Assembly: GCA_041488395.1 (NCBI GenBank)
Contig: JBGPPE010000023.1
Location: 1-25,552 of the forward strand
Length of the DNA: 25,552 bases
Origin: 39-52-133 sp041488395
GTDB taxonomy: Bacteria > Pseudomonadota > Gammaproteobacteria > Burkholderiales > Gallionellaceae
Direction: 5' to 3'
In this document: positions 8,143 to 14,551 of the stretch, in pieces
Numbering within the stretch: the first letter of the stretch is position 1
Layout of the letters: each line of letters begins with the position of its first letter
Notes under the pieces: generated by a model
Database searches by the model: none
Told to the model about the DNA's origin: nothing
Seen by the model: only the letters and a program-made list of their open reading frames with translations
Position numbers and translations under genes: made by a program

Positions 8143-8946
8143 ATGCCCATCGATCCCAAAAAACCACGCCGAGTACTTGTGGTACACGGCGTGCAAACCG
8201 GCACTGATGCCGACCTGAACCAGGACAAACTGATTGATGAGCTCATCAAAAGCCGCCTGGGCAATATTCCTTTCGCCTACCAGTGCGAATTATTCCGCTA
8301 TGAAGATCTTAATGATGCAGCCCAAAAGAAATTCACGCAGCTGATAGACCTGCTGGTGCAGAGCCCGGTTGGTAAAGTTGTTTCCAAAAAGGTCCTCGAC
8401 ATTGTTGGGGATGTCGTCATCTCCCTGTCCAAAAACAGCACCGCCAACCAGATACGTGCCGGCCTCAAGCAAAGGCTGCTTGATATCTATAACGAAGGCA
8501 GCCCGTGCTACATCGTGGCACACAGCCTCGGCTCGATCTACGCATTCGATGTGCTGAACGAGCTGATGGCTGATAGCCAATATTTTGACCGCAGCTCGCG
8601 CAAAACCTGGCCGGTGCAGGGCATGCTCACCATAGGCTCACCCATAGGTCTGGATATGTTCAGGATCAGCGGCCGCAACAAGATACGGAATCTGGGAGAT
8701 GGGGATAAATGGTTTCGTTGGCTCAACATCTGGGATCACAACGACCCGGTCGTTTCCGGGAATATATTTGGCAGCAATCTTGCGCAATACAAGATCGCCG
8801 AAAGTTTTCTCTCTGCCGATCCCAGGCAGGGCTGGGTGATTCGCGACATCGCCGCAGATACCGGGAAGATATGGCTCATGGCGCACACCGCCTACTGGAA
8901 CAGCCCGGTCGTCGGCGACAAGCTGGTCGACATGGTCACCTCATGA
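8143..8946 (+). CDS. Soluble alpha/beta-hydrolase, paralogue of the upstream gene
   Basis: This 267-residue protein has no signal peptide or membrane segment. It repeats the active-site plan of the upstream hydrolase: LVVHGV near residue 12, AHSLG with Ser128, IGSPI, Asp201 in DHNDPVV, and His248 in AHTAYW. The nucleophile-to-Asp distance is 73 residues here and 74 upstream; Asp-to-His is 47 versus 40. This supports a duplicated pair of which only one carries a membrane tail. A ribosome site (AGGAAAAG) precedes the ATG. The downstream lipoprotein gene starts 10 nt after the stop. A lipase or esterase of unknown substrate is the best description. Confidence 0.78.
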   Translation: MPIDPKKPRRVLVVHGVQTGTDADLNQDKLIDELIKSRLGNIPFAYQCELFRYEDLNDAAQKKFTQLIDLLVQSPVGKVVSKKVLDIVGDVVISLSKNSTANQIRAGLKQRLLDIYNEGSPCYIVAHSLGSIYAFDVLNELMADSQYFDRSSRKTWPVQGMLTIGSPIGLDMFRISGRNKIRNLGDGDKWFRWLNIWDHNDPVVSGNIFGSNLAQYKIAESFLSADPRQGWVIRDIAADTGKIWLMAHTAYWNSPVVGDKLVDMVTS

Positions 8947-8956
8947 GGAGAAAAAT

Positions 8957-9487
8957 ATGAAACCAATGCGCTACCTCCTGCCTGTGCTGCTGGCCTGGGC
9001 GCTGACTGGCTGCACCAATTATCTTTACCAGGGGCAATTATCCGGCGTGGATGCCTATGGCAATAAAGGGCAATTTCAGCTCTATTGGACCAAGACCGAA
9101 AAATTAATAGGCAGCAGCAAGGCCGGCCCCGCGATACTCAGGACAGAATGCAGCTTCACTGCCATCGCGTTTGAAGACCAGCCGGATGGGGTCATCTTCC
9201 GCGGTGAACCAGGCAAAGATCGACTGCCGGGAAAAACAGCAACGGCAGCCATAGAGCAGCCATGCGGAAAAATACTCAACCACACCAAAATGGCAGATGC
9301 CCGCGAAGGCGAGTTGTTAATCACGATCGGCTGTGAACCCATGCCCCCGGACGAGTTCGATGCGCGGCCACGAAACTACCCAAAGGCAAGAGCTGAGCCA
9401 TACATCTTTCCCGTTGTTGAAAAGATAAAACGCTGGAGCCTGTTCGGGGAAACGTTACCAGCCCCGGTCTTGAGCTGCGCAGATTAA
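8957..9487 (+). CDS. Predicted lipoprotein of unknown family
   Basis: This 176-residue protein has a lipoprotein signal: a positively charged start, a hydrophobic stretch and lipobox LTGC with the lipidated cysteine at about residue 19. The mature part is about 158 residues, with three further cysteines in the body and one near the C-terminus. No domain is recognised. The residue after the lipidated cysteine is Thr, which in E. coli rules would allow outer-membrane sorting. AGGAG sits 8 nt before the ATG and the gene starts 10 nt after the second hydrolase, so it is almost surely co-transcribed. Hydrolase plus lipoprotein recalls lipase effector-immunity pairs, but no secretion-system genes are present, so that role is speculation. 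Confidence 0.75.
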   Translation: MKPMRYLLPVLLAWALTGCTNYLYQGQLSGVDAYGNKGQFQLYWTKTEKLIGSSKAGPAILRTECSFTAIAFEDQPDGVIFRGEPGKDRLPGKTATAAIEQPCGKILNHTKMADAREGELLITIGCEPMPPDEFDARPRNYPKARAEPYIFPVVEKIKRWSLFGETLPAPVLSCAD

Positions 9488-9489
9488 TC

Positions 9490-9532
9490 AGGAGGACCAC
9501 ACTTGAATACGGTGCTCACGGACTGGATTTAA
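9490..9532 (+). other. Strong ribosome binding site followed by a 9-codon open frame
   Basis: AGGAGG (9490-9495), the clearest Shine-Dalgarno in this operon, lies just after the lipoprotein stop. It is followed at 7 nt by TTG (9503), which opens only nine codons before TAA (9530-9532). This may be the remnant of a fourth operon gene lost upstream of the inverted-repeat-bounded segment, a leader peptide, or chance. Confidence 0.3.
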
Positions 9533-9574
9533 ATAGATCGATGTTTGTGGCCTTGCCCCTATGGTTGAAACAAA

Positions 9575-9589
9575 TGCGATGCTGACCCG
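9575..9589 (+). repeat. Left 15-nt inverted repeat bounding the secreted-protein gene
   Basis: TGCGATGCTGACCCG here is exactly complementary to 10367-10381. It is followed inward by two tandem copies of GTTTAATTTA (about 9589-9609). The pair brackets an 807-bp segment holding one gene. Confidence 0.6.
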
Positions 9590-9657
9590 TTTAATTTACG
9601 TTTAATTTAGGGTATACCGAAAAATATTTGGTAATACAACACTACAAAGGAAAGACA

Positions 9658-10329
9658 ATGCGACAGATTTTTTTATCGATGATTCTTGCACTGACAGCCA
9701 CTTTTTCTGCAAATGCCACTGAATCATCTCCTGTTCAACAGCCCAATTTCAAATTGGACGGGCATACAGCTGCGGACTTGTCAGCGGATTGGTGGGAATG
9801 GGCGATGTCCAGTCCGGATGAAATAAATCCTGTGCGCGATAGAAGCGGAGTTCATTGCAGTACCGGACAGCAAGGCAAGGTATGGTTTCTTGCCGGTGGC
9901 TTTGGTTCATCCCTGATCAGACGCAGCTGCACAATTCCAGCCGGCAAATATATCTTCTTTCCGGTAATCAATATGGCCTACTGGCCGCAAGAAGAGAATA
10001 ACGGCTATACCTGCGAGCAGGCCAAAAAGAATGCGGCAGTAAATAACGATACTGCTATTGACCTTTTTGTGAAGGTGGACGGGCAAGTTGTTGAGAACCC
10101 AAAAAAATTCCGGGCAAGAACCAGAAAATGTTTCGATGTCTATGGGAAAATTCCCGCGGAAAGCAAGCCATACAAGGCCTTCCCTTCTGCCTCTGATGGA
10201 TACTGGATACTGCTGAGACCACTGGTGGCCGGGAAGCACACAATCAAATTTGGCGGGCAGTACAACAGTGCATCATCGGCTTACGGCCGAATTCTGCAGG
10301 ATATCGAATATGAAATTACCGTCGAATAA
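9658..10329 (+). CDS. Secreted protein of an uncharacterised conserved family
   Basis: This is a 223-residue protein with a classical signal peptide (residues 1-20, cleavage after SANA) and no further membrane segment, so it is periplasmic or exported. The body opens with a Trp-rich helix (SADWWEWAMSSP) and has several cysteines, a KVWFLAGGFG strand, and CTIPAGKYIFFPVIN. It ends in a beta-rich domain (AGKHTIKFGGQY) resembling a small beta-sandwich. This pattern is known to me from unannotated bacterial secreted proteins; no function is established. The ATG at 9658 is preferred over the upstream in-frame GTG at 9628 because AAAGGAAAG precedes it and the signal peptide starts there. It is AT-richer than its surroundings and flanked by inverted repeats, which suggests transfer. 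Confidence 0.7.
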   Translation: MRQIFLSMILALTATFSANATESSPVQQPNFKLDGHTAADLSADWWEWAMSSPDEINPVRDRSGVHCSTGQQGKVWFLAGGFGSSLIRRSCTIPAGKYIFFPVINMAYWPQEENNGYTCEQAKKNAAVNNDTAIDLFVKVDGQVVENPKKFRARTRKCFDVYGKIPAESKPYKAFPSASDGYWILLRPLVAGKHTIKFGGQYNSASSAYGRILQDIEYEITVE

Positions 10330-10366
10330 TAAAACCAACTAGGTAACGGAGCTAACTGGAGCTAAC

Positions 10367-10381
10367 CGGGTCAGCATCGCA
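10367..10381 (-). repeat. Right 15-nt inverted repeat bounding the secreted-protein gene
   Basis: CGGGTCAGCATCGCA is the exact reverse complement of 9575-9589. Immediately inside it are two tandem copies of GGAGCTAAC (about 10348-10366). No transposase lies between the repeats. Confidence 0.6.
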
Positions 10382-10471
10382 ATATTTTTCTTGCCATGCC
10401 CACTGGCTCTGCCTCCATTATCTGTACGGTAAAATCAAAACCCGCACTCCATTCCCGGACCCAGCATTACC

Positions 10472-11047
10472 ATGACCGACTACAACATATGCGCCGGCCT
10501 GCCGGTAATAGAAGCACTCCACCTCGGCAGACTTGTAACGATACAGCGCGAGCAGAATCCGTCAGCGACGATCAGGGCTGAATATGCCGTCACCGCACGC
10601 AAATGTCCTCCCTACTGTATTCAGCCCATGCAATTGGCAGAGGGAGTTGCAACGCTGGGCGAGCTGGAGGTGCTGGATTGCCTGCAGCGCATCCGCCAGG
10701 GGGAAGGCAAGCTCATGGTTGTGGATTCGCGCACGCCGGACTGGTATGCGAAGGGCACCATCCCCGGCGCAGTCAACATTCCTTATGCGCAAGACAACAC
10801 CGGCCTGGCCACAGATTTGCCCGGCGTAAAAAAGAGCTTGCTCGATTTGTTTGGCGTGAAGGAAATTGCCGGAAGTTATGACTTCAGTGCTGCATATACC
10901 CTTGCCATTTTCTGCAATGGCCCGTGGTGTGGGCAGACGCCAAACTACATCCGCACCTTGCTCGCTCTCGGCTTCCCCGCCAGCAAGCTGAAATGGTATC
11001 GCGGTGGCATGCAGGACTGGTGCTCGCTGGGGCTCACCGTTATCTGA
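10472..11047 (+). CDS. Rhodanese-like sulfurtransferase domain protein
   Basis: This 191-residue protein has no signal peptide. The C-terminal ~130 residues are a rhodanese domain: VVDSRTPDWYAKGTIPGAVNIPY at about 88-110, and an active-site loop CNGPWCGQ with Cys148 as the likely persulfide-carrying nucleophile and Cys153 near it. The ~60-residue N-terminal extension carries a further CPPYC pair. Rhodaneses move sulfane sulfur between thiols or sense it. The loop matches that of the ArsR-rhodanese at 22657 (C-x-G-P-aromatic-C). The start has no convincing Shine-Dalgarno, so the exact N-terminus is uncertain. It appears monocistronic. Confidence 0.82.
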   Translation: MTDYNICAGLPVIEALHLGRLVTIQREQNPSATIRAEYAVTARKCPPYCIQPMQLAEGVATLGELEVLDCLQRIRQGEGKLMVVDSRTPDWYAKGTIPGAVNIPYAQDNTGLATDLPGVKKSLLDLFGVKEIAGSYDFSAAYTLAIFCNGPWCGQTPNYIRTLLALGFPASKLKWYRGGMQDWCSLGLTVI

Positions 11048-11186
11048 ATCGTTCCTGAAATCCAGCCACATTCAGCCCTCTCTGTATCCGCCCCTACATA
11101 GTTAGCCCCATTGCCCCTCGGCCGCATTGAATCAAGAATGCAACTCTGCCTGACGGGCAAGCTCTAATTGCAGTACAGGCTTGGCA

Positions 11187-11219
11187 CATGCCATCCGGCT
11201 GTGATCCGGACAGGGCATG
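11187..11219 (+). other. Nested stem-loop upstream of the small cysteine-rich gene
   Basis: CATGCC (11187-11192) pairs with GGCATG (11214-11219). An inner TCCGG/CCGGA pair encloses a 7-nt loop. There is no U tract, so it is not an evident intrinsic terminator. It could be a leader structure of the gene starting at 11290, or an inverted-repeat binding site. Confidence 0.35.
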
Positions 11220-11289
11220 GCTGCTCATGTTGCCTTGTTGCAGAGCGAAGTGAGTGCACCTTTACCGCGAACACACGAGGAGGTTATTT

Positions 11290-11568
11290 ATGCGACCGCT
11301 CCGTATTCTATTCATGGCGATGGCCATGCTGCCCGCTGCCGCTTTTGCCCAGGGCTATGATGATTGCAAGCTGACCTGCGCGGCTGATCGGGACACGCGC
11401 AACATGAGCTGCCCTTCACCTTACGATGCGAACAATGCCGGCCAGGAGCGTCGCCAGTGCATCGACGACAGCCAGGCCACTTACAAGGAGTGCATCAGGC
11501 AGTGCCCGGCATCTACGCCGCCTTCGTCTTCAGAGGAGCCAACCGCACCTCCGGCGACGGGGTACTGA
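11290..11568 (+). CDS. Small periplasmic twin-CX3C protein
   Basis: This 92-residue precursor has a signal peptide ending AAAFA at about residue 20. The mature ~70 residues have six cysteines: Cys26-x3-Cys30, Cys41, Cys57, Cys68-x3-Cys72. Paired CX3C motifs separated by a helix-sized spacer are the hallmark of disulfide-stapled helical hairpins. The tail (about 75-92) is Pro/Ser/Thr rich and disordered. The start is fixed by GAGGAGG at 11277-11283, 6 nt before the ATG. The next small gene begins 32 nt after the stop. No family is recognised; a metal- or redox-related or structural role would be a guess. Confidence 0.68.
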   Translation: MRPLRILFMAMAMLPAAAFAQGYDDCKLTCAADRDTRNMSCPSPYDANNAGQERRQCIDDSQATYKECIRQCPASTPPSSSEEPTAPPATGY

Positions 11569-11600
11569 AGCGAGAATTTATCCCAGGCAAGGAGATATAC

Positions 11601-11831
11601 ATGTCTAATCAAATTCAAATTTCCATCGACCGCGATGTCTATGATCGGTTGCAAATGCTGATGGTGCCGCCCATCGGCGATGCCAACGCCGTTATCAAGG
11701 AGCTGCTGAACCAGGATGGCCGTGCCAGCAAAGCTGCCGTTGCAGTGGGCGCCGCCGCGCAGCACTACACTTATGCGGAGGAGCTCGAACGCTCGATGCT
11801 GGGTGTCTACGATGGCGGAGGCAATACCTAG
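11601..11831 (+). CDS. Small ribbon-helix-helix-like DNA-binding protein
   Basis: This is a 76-residue cytoplasmic protein. The first ~40 residues read as a ribbon-helix-helix unit: strand IQISIDRDVYDRL, helix, then a loop and a second helix ANAVIKELL. This resembles the SeqA N-terminal fold or CopG-type repressors. The remaining ~36 residues are Ala-rich and then acidic. AAGGAGA at 11588-11594 fits the ATG at 11601. No toxin gene follows, so this is not an evident toxin-antitoxin antitoxin. It may be co-transcribed with the cysteine-rich gene 32 nt upstream. The fold call is moderate and the target DNA is unknown. Confidence 0.6.
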   Translation: MSNQIQISIDRDVYDRLQMLMVPPIGDANAVIKELLNQDGRASKAAVAVGAAAQHYTYAEELERSMLGVYDGGGNT

Positions 11832-11902
11832 CAAACGCTGGTTCAGTCTCTGGCATCTGCCGTTCGCAGCCAGTCACGTTGAGGTTATCGCCGCTAAATA
11901 AA

Positions 11903-11930
11903 ATGCCCCGCCAGTTTCCTGGCAGGGCAT
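11903..11930 (-). terminator. Rho-independent terminator of the OB-fold-like gene
   Basis: ATGCCCCGCCAG and CTGGCAGGGCAT form a stem (one mismatch) around TTTC. Read on the minus strand it is followed by a T-rich ATTTTATTTAG, the expected direction for the gene ending at 11954. Confidence 0.75.
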
Positions 11931-11953
11931 CAGCGGCTGCAATTCACCCGCGC

Positions 11954-12691
11954 TTATTTCTGCAGGGTTGCTTCGTCGACGACCACTTTGTAGATAATGC
12001 CGATGCCGACATCCTTGTTGGTGCGGACGATGCCCGTTGCCGTTACGGTATCGCCGATCTTTGTCTCGTTCGCGCTCAGCACGATCAGGTCGTTGGTGTT
12101 GTCAGCCGCGGAGCCGCTGCCATCGCGCAGGTGTATCCAGTTTTTGCCCATGATCCCCGAGGTGTACTTGACGACCTTGCCGCGCACGAGGACGGGTTGG
12201 TCTTTGAGCGCACTGCCCTGGCTCAGGATTTCCGCAACCGTGCGCGCGTTTGCGCCGCTGGCGCGGGTGGTTGTTGCGGCGCCGCTATCGGCCTTTTTGC
12301 CAAAGACGGGGTAGGCCGAGCCCATGAAGTGGGGGTTGGCTGCGCTGGCTGCCGGGCTGGCCATGCTGCCTGGCGCGCTGCCCGGGGTGTCAGCCGCGCC
12401 GCTATCCGGGCCGGCCAGGGTGCCGAACAGGATAGTCGGGAAGGTCTTCTTCAGTGTCTTGCTCTCGAAGTTGTTCATCACCGAGACATTTTCAATGGTG
12501 ACCATGCTGCCTTTTTTGACCGGTGCCTTGTTGATCGCCGCCCAGGTTTCGCCACCCAGTGTCATGAGACGGAGGTAGGTGTAGCTTTCGACGTTTTTGA
12601 TCTCAAGTACCTTGCCCTTTACGGTGGCGTTTTCATCTGCCCAAACGAGTGAGGCAGCAACAATCATGCAGATCGCTAACAGGGCTTTCAT
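11954..12691 (-). CDS. Periplasmic protein with two OB-fold-like domains (NrfJ-related type)
   Basis: This is a 245-residue precursor. The signal peptide (MKALLAICMIVAASLVWA, residues 1-18) sends it to the periplasm. Residues about 20-90 and about 155-245 each look like an OB-fold barrel: VKGKVLEI...YTYLRL and VLVRGKVVKY...NWIHLRDGSG. They are joined by an Ala/Ser/Gly/Pro-rich linker (about 95-150). Similar modules occur in proteins annotated as NrfJ-related or 'DNA-binding' in multiheme cytochrome bacteria; the function is not settled. The start at 12691 is preferred over an in-frame ATG at 12733 because the signal peptide begins there and GAAGGAA lies upstream. Confidence 0.65.
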   Translation of the reverse strand: MKALLAICMIVAASLVWADENATVKGKVLEIKNVESYTYLRLMTLGGETWAAINKAPVKKGSMVTIENVSVMNNFESKTLKKTFPTILFGTLAGPDSGAADTPGSAPGSMASPAASAANPHFMGSAYPVFGKKADSGAATTTRASGANARTVAEILSQGSALKDQPVLVRGKVVKYTSGIMGKNWIHLRDGSGSAADNTNDLIVLSANETKIGDTVTATGIVRTNKDVGIGIIYKVVVDEATLQK

Positions 12692-12866
12692 GGTCGGGAT
12701 GTTCCTTCTGGTTAAGTGGGTAAAGTGTAACAAGGCGGTTCAAATACAAGCGCAATAGTTTAGCAGGGTATGGGAACGTTGCTGCGTGCGGAATGTCCAC
12801 TGAACCAGTAAAGGTACATGCGCTGAAGCGCAATGATAGCGGGCGGAAGTGCTGGGAAGATGCATT

Positions 12867-12889
12867 AGACCATGCTAATATTATGGTCT
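12867..12889. promoter_or_regulatory. Palindromic operator candidate upstream of the diiron MBL gene
   Basis: AGACCAT (12867-12873) and ATGGTCT (12883-12889) are perfect 7-nt arms around an AT-rich 9-nt centre that contains TAATAT/TATTAT -10-like hexamers. It lies 50 nt before the start codon. A regulator covering the -10 region is a reasonable reading; no known consensus is matched. Confidence 0.45.
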
Positions 12890-12938
12890 TGTTGCAATAA
12901 TAATAAGCAGTGAATATTTTTGGAGGCTGGTGAGCGTA

Positions 12939-13712
12939 ATGGCAATTGTATTGTTTGATAATGGTACGCATAAGTGTTTGATGTTTGATGATCTGGTGGA
13001 TGATTCTGCCGATCATGCGGTGCAATCGAACCAGTTTCTGATTGTGGATAATGGCCATGGTGCGATTGTTGATCCGGGCGGCAACATGACCTATAACGGT
13101 CTGCGCGTTGAAATGAGTCATCATTTCCAGCCCAAGCATCTGGACTATATTCTGGCTTCGCATGCCGATCCGGATATTGTCGCCTCGCTGAATAAATGGA
13201 TGCTGACGACCGACTGCAATATTCTGATCTCCAGCCTGTGGGTTAAATTCCTGCCCCATTTCTGTTCGGTGGGAAGTGCGGAAAATCGCATCAAGGGCAT
13301 ACCGGATGTGGGCATGAACATTCCATTGGGGCAGTGCCAGCTCAAGGCCGTTCCGGCGCACTTTATGCATTCGGAAGGCAATTTCCAGTTTTATGACCCG
13401 GTCAGCAAGATCCTGTTCTCCGGGGATATGGGAGCGTCTCTGGTGGCGCATTCAGAAGCGGATACGCCGGTGGAAGATTTCAAGGCGCATATCGCGCATA
13501 TGGACGCATTTCATCGCCGCTATATGGTGTCGAATAAAATTTGCCGCTACTGGGTGAGCATGGTGCGGCAGATGGATGTGGAAGCGATCGTGCCGCAGCA
13601 CGGCCGCATCTTTAAAGGCAAGAAGATGGTCAACGAGTTTTTGAACTGGATCGAAAATCTGCCTTGCGGGATTGATCTGCTGAGCCAGGATCATTATCGC
13701 GTGCCCGCCTGA
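12939..13712 (+). CDS. Stand-alone MBL-fold oxygen-binding diiron protein (ODP/FprA-like)
   Basis: This 257-residue cytoplasmic protein matches the metallo-beta-lactamase half of flavodiiron proteins, without the flavodoxin half. That is the layout of ODP-type oxygen sensors and scavengers. Ligand-type residues are visible: His75-x-Asp77-x-Asp79, the His pair in PAHFMHSEGN, the Asp in FSGDMG, and His in VPQHGRIF. The canonical Glu of HxExD is replaced by Asp, and the His that often follows by Ile80, as expected for a divergent ODP branch. The ATG at 12939 is preferred; a GTG at 12930 is only 3 nt from the GGAGG. In Treponema denticola an ODP feeds chemotaxis, but no chemotaxis genes are present here. 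An oxygen or NO role is inferred. Confidence 0.83.
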   Translation: MAIVLFDNGTHKCLMFDDLVDDSADHAVQSNQFLIVDNGHGAIVDPGGNMTYNGLRVEMSHHFQPKHLDYILASHADPDIVASLNKWMLTTDCNILISSLWVKFLPHFCSVGSAENRIKGIPDVGMNIPLGQCQLKAVPAHFMHSEGNFQFYDPVSKILFSGDMGASLVAHSEADTPVEDFKAHIAHMDAFHRRYMVSNKICRYWVSMVRQMDVEAIVPQHGRIFKGKKMVNEFLNWIENLPCGIDLLSQDHYRVPA

Positions 13713-13754
13713 TATCCGGCACAACGGGCAATGCGTTGATGACGCTGCATAAAG

Positions 13755-13782
13755 AAAAAGGCGACTCTCAAGTCGCCTTTTT
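13755..13782. terminator. Bidirectional intrinsic terminator between convergent genes
   Basis: AAAAAGGCGACT and AGTCGCCTTTTT pair perfectly around CTCA, with T runs on both strands. It serves the diiron MBL gene on the plus strand and yceH on the minus strand. Confidence 0.9.
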
Positions 13783-13796
13783 CTTCTCATCTCCAG

Positions 13797-13837
13797 GCAG
13801 CCCGCTGCGCACGCTCTGCAGCCTGCGCGCGGGCTGC
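13797..13837. repeat. GC-rich inverted repeat next to yceH stop
   Basis: GCAGCCCGC (13797-13805) pairs with GCGGGCTGC (13829-13837). It lies between the yceH stop and the terminator. It may stabilise the yceH mRNA 3' end; there is no direct evidence for function. Confidence 0.45.
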
Positions 13838-13841
13838 ACCA

Positions 13842-14519
13842 TTATTTCGCCGCGATACCCAGCTCCGTATACAGCTTGCCCACCAGTGCGCGCAGCTCGC
13901 TGACCTCTGCTTCCAGCTTGGCAACGTTGGCCTTGAGTGCGGCAATTTCGCCCACTGTTACGTCGCTTGAGGGTGCAGCCAGGGTGGCGCTGGCGGATAC
14001 GTGTTCTTCCATGAGCGGTGCGCCGGAGAGCAGGTGCATCCAGCGGTTTTCGCGCGAGCCGGGCTGGCGCGGCAGCTCCACCACCAGGCCGCCCTCCGCG
14101 CGCTCGGCCAGTTCGGCCAGAAAGCTTTCGACCGCAGAAATATCCGCGAATTTGTGCAGCCTTTCGCAATTGATGCGCAGCTCGCCGGCCGTCTGCGGGC
14201 CGCGCAGCATCAGCATGGCCAGCAATGCGGTGGACTGTGCCGGGATGTGCAGCACGCGTTCGATGTTGTGCCCGTAATGCGCTGCGCGGCCACCGCTCGT
14301 TTCCACGATCAGCGAGCAGGCGCGCAGGCTGTCCAGTGCGACCTGCACCTCCGCTTCGGTTGCCTCCATTACCGGGTCGCGAGCGCTCTTCTGGTTGCAG
14401 CCGGAGACCAGCGAGTTCAGCGTCAGCGGATAGCTGTCAGGCACCGTGCGCTGCTTCTCGGCGAGTACGCCGAGCACGCGGGTTTCCAGGAGGGAGAGGA
14501 TGGCGAGAGTGTGGGACAT
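13842..14519 (-). CDS. yceH: YceH family (DUF480) winged-helix protein
   Basis: The 225-residue length and sequence fit the YceH/UPF0502 family: an N-terminal tandem winged helix with LETRVLGVLAEKQRTVPDSYPLTLNSL (residues 10-36), GCNQKSARDPVM, GGRAAHYGHN and LLMLRGPQTAGELR motifs. A C-terminal segment (about 185-222) is a heptad-rich coiled coil (IAALKANVAKLEAEVSELRALV). The cellular role is poorly known; DNA binding is suggested by the fold. It lies 32 nt downstream of the large diguanylate cyclase on the same strand, so some co-transcription is possible in the order cyclase, then yceH... with yceH distal. Confidence 0.92.
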   Translation of the reverse strand: MSHTLAILSLLETRVLGVLAEKQRTVPDSYPLTLNSLVSGCNQKSARDPVMEATEAEVQVALDSLRACSLIVETSGGRAAHYGHNIERVLHIPAQSTALLAMLMLRGPQTAGELRINCERLHKFADISAVESFLAELAERAEGGLVVELPRQPGSRENRWMHLLSGAPLMEEHVSASATLAAPSSDVTVGEIAALKANVAKLEAEVSELRALVGKLYTELGIAAK

Positions 14520-14551
14520 TGTTTATCCTCCGTGCGTTGCGGTGGCAGGCG

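Noticed and set aside
6352..9487. Type VI secretion lipase effector-immunity cassette
   Set aside because: No VgrG, PAAR, Hcp or adaptor genes are in the window and the hydrolases lack export signals; kept only as one hypothesis.
10345..10381. Integron attC-like site suggested by the GCTAAC repeats
   Set aside because: The required paired core sites and palindromic attC architecture are missing; simple inverted and tandem repeats explain it.
11181..11200. Sigma54-type promoter suggested by TTGGCAC
   Set aside because: No GC element at the required spacing; the bases are part of the nested stem-loop.
11601..11831. Antitoxin of a type II toxin-antitoxin pair
   Set aside because: No toxin-like gene overlaps or follows; the next gene is convergent and periplasmic.
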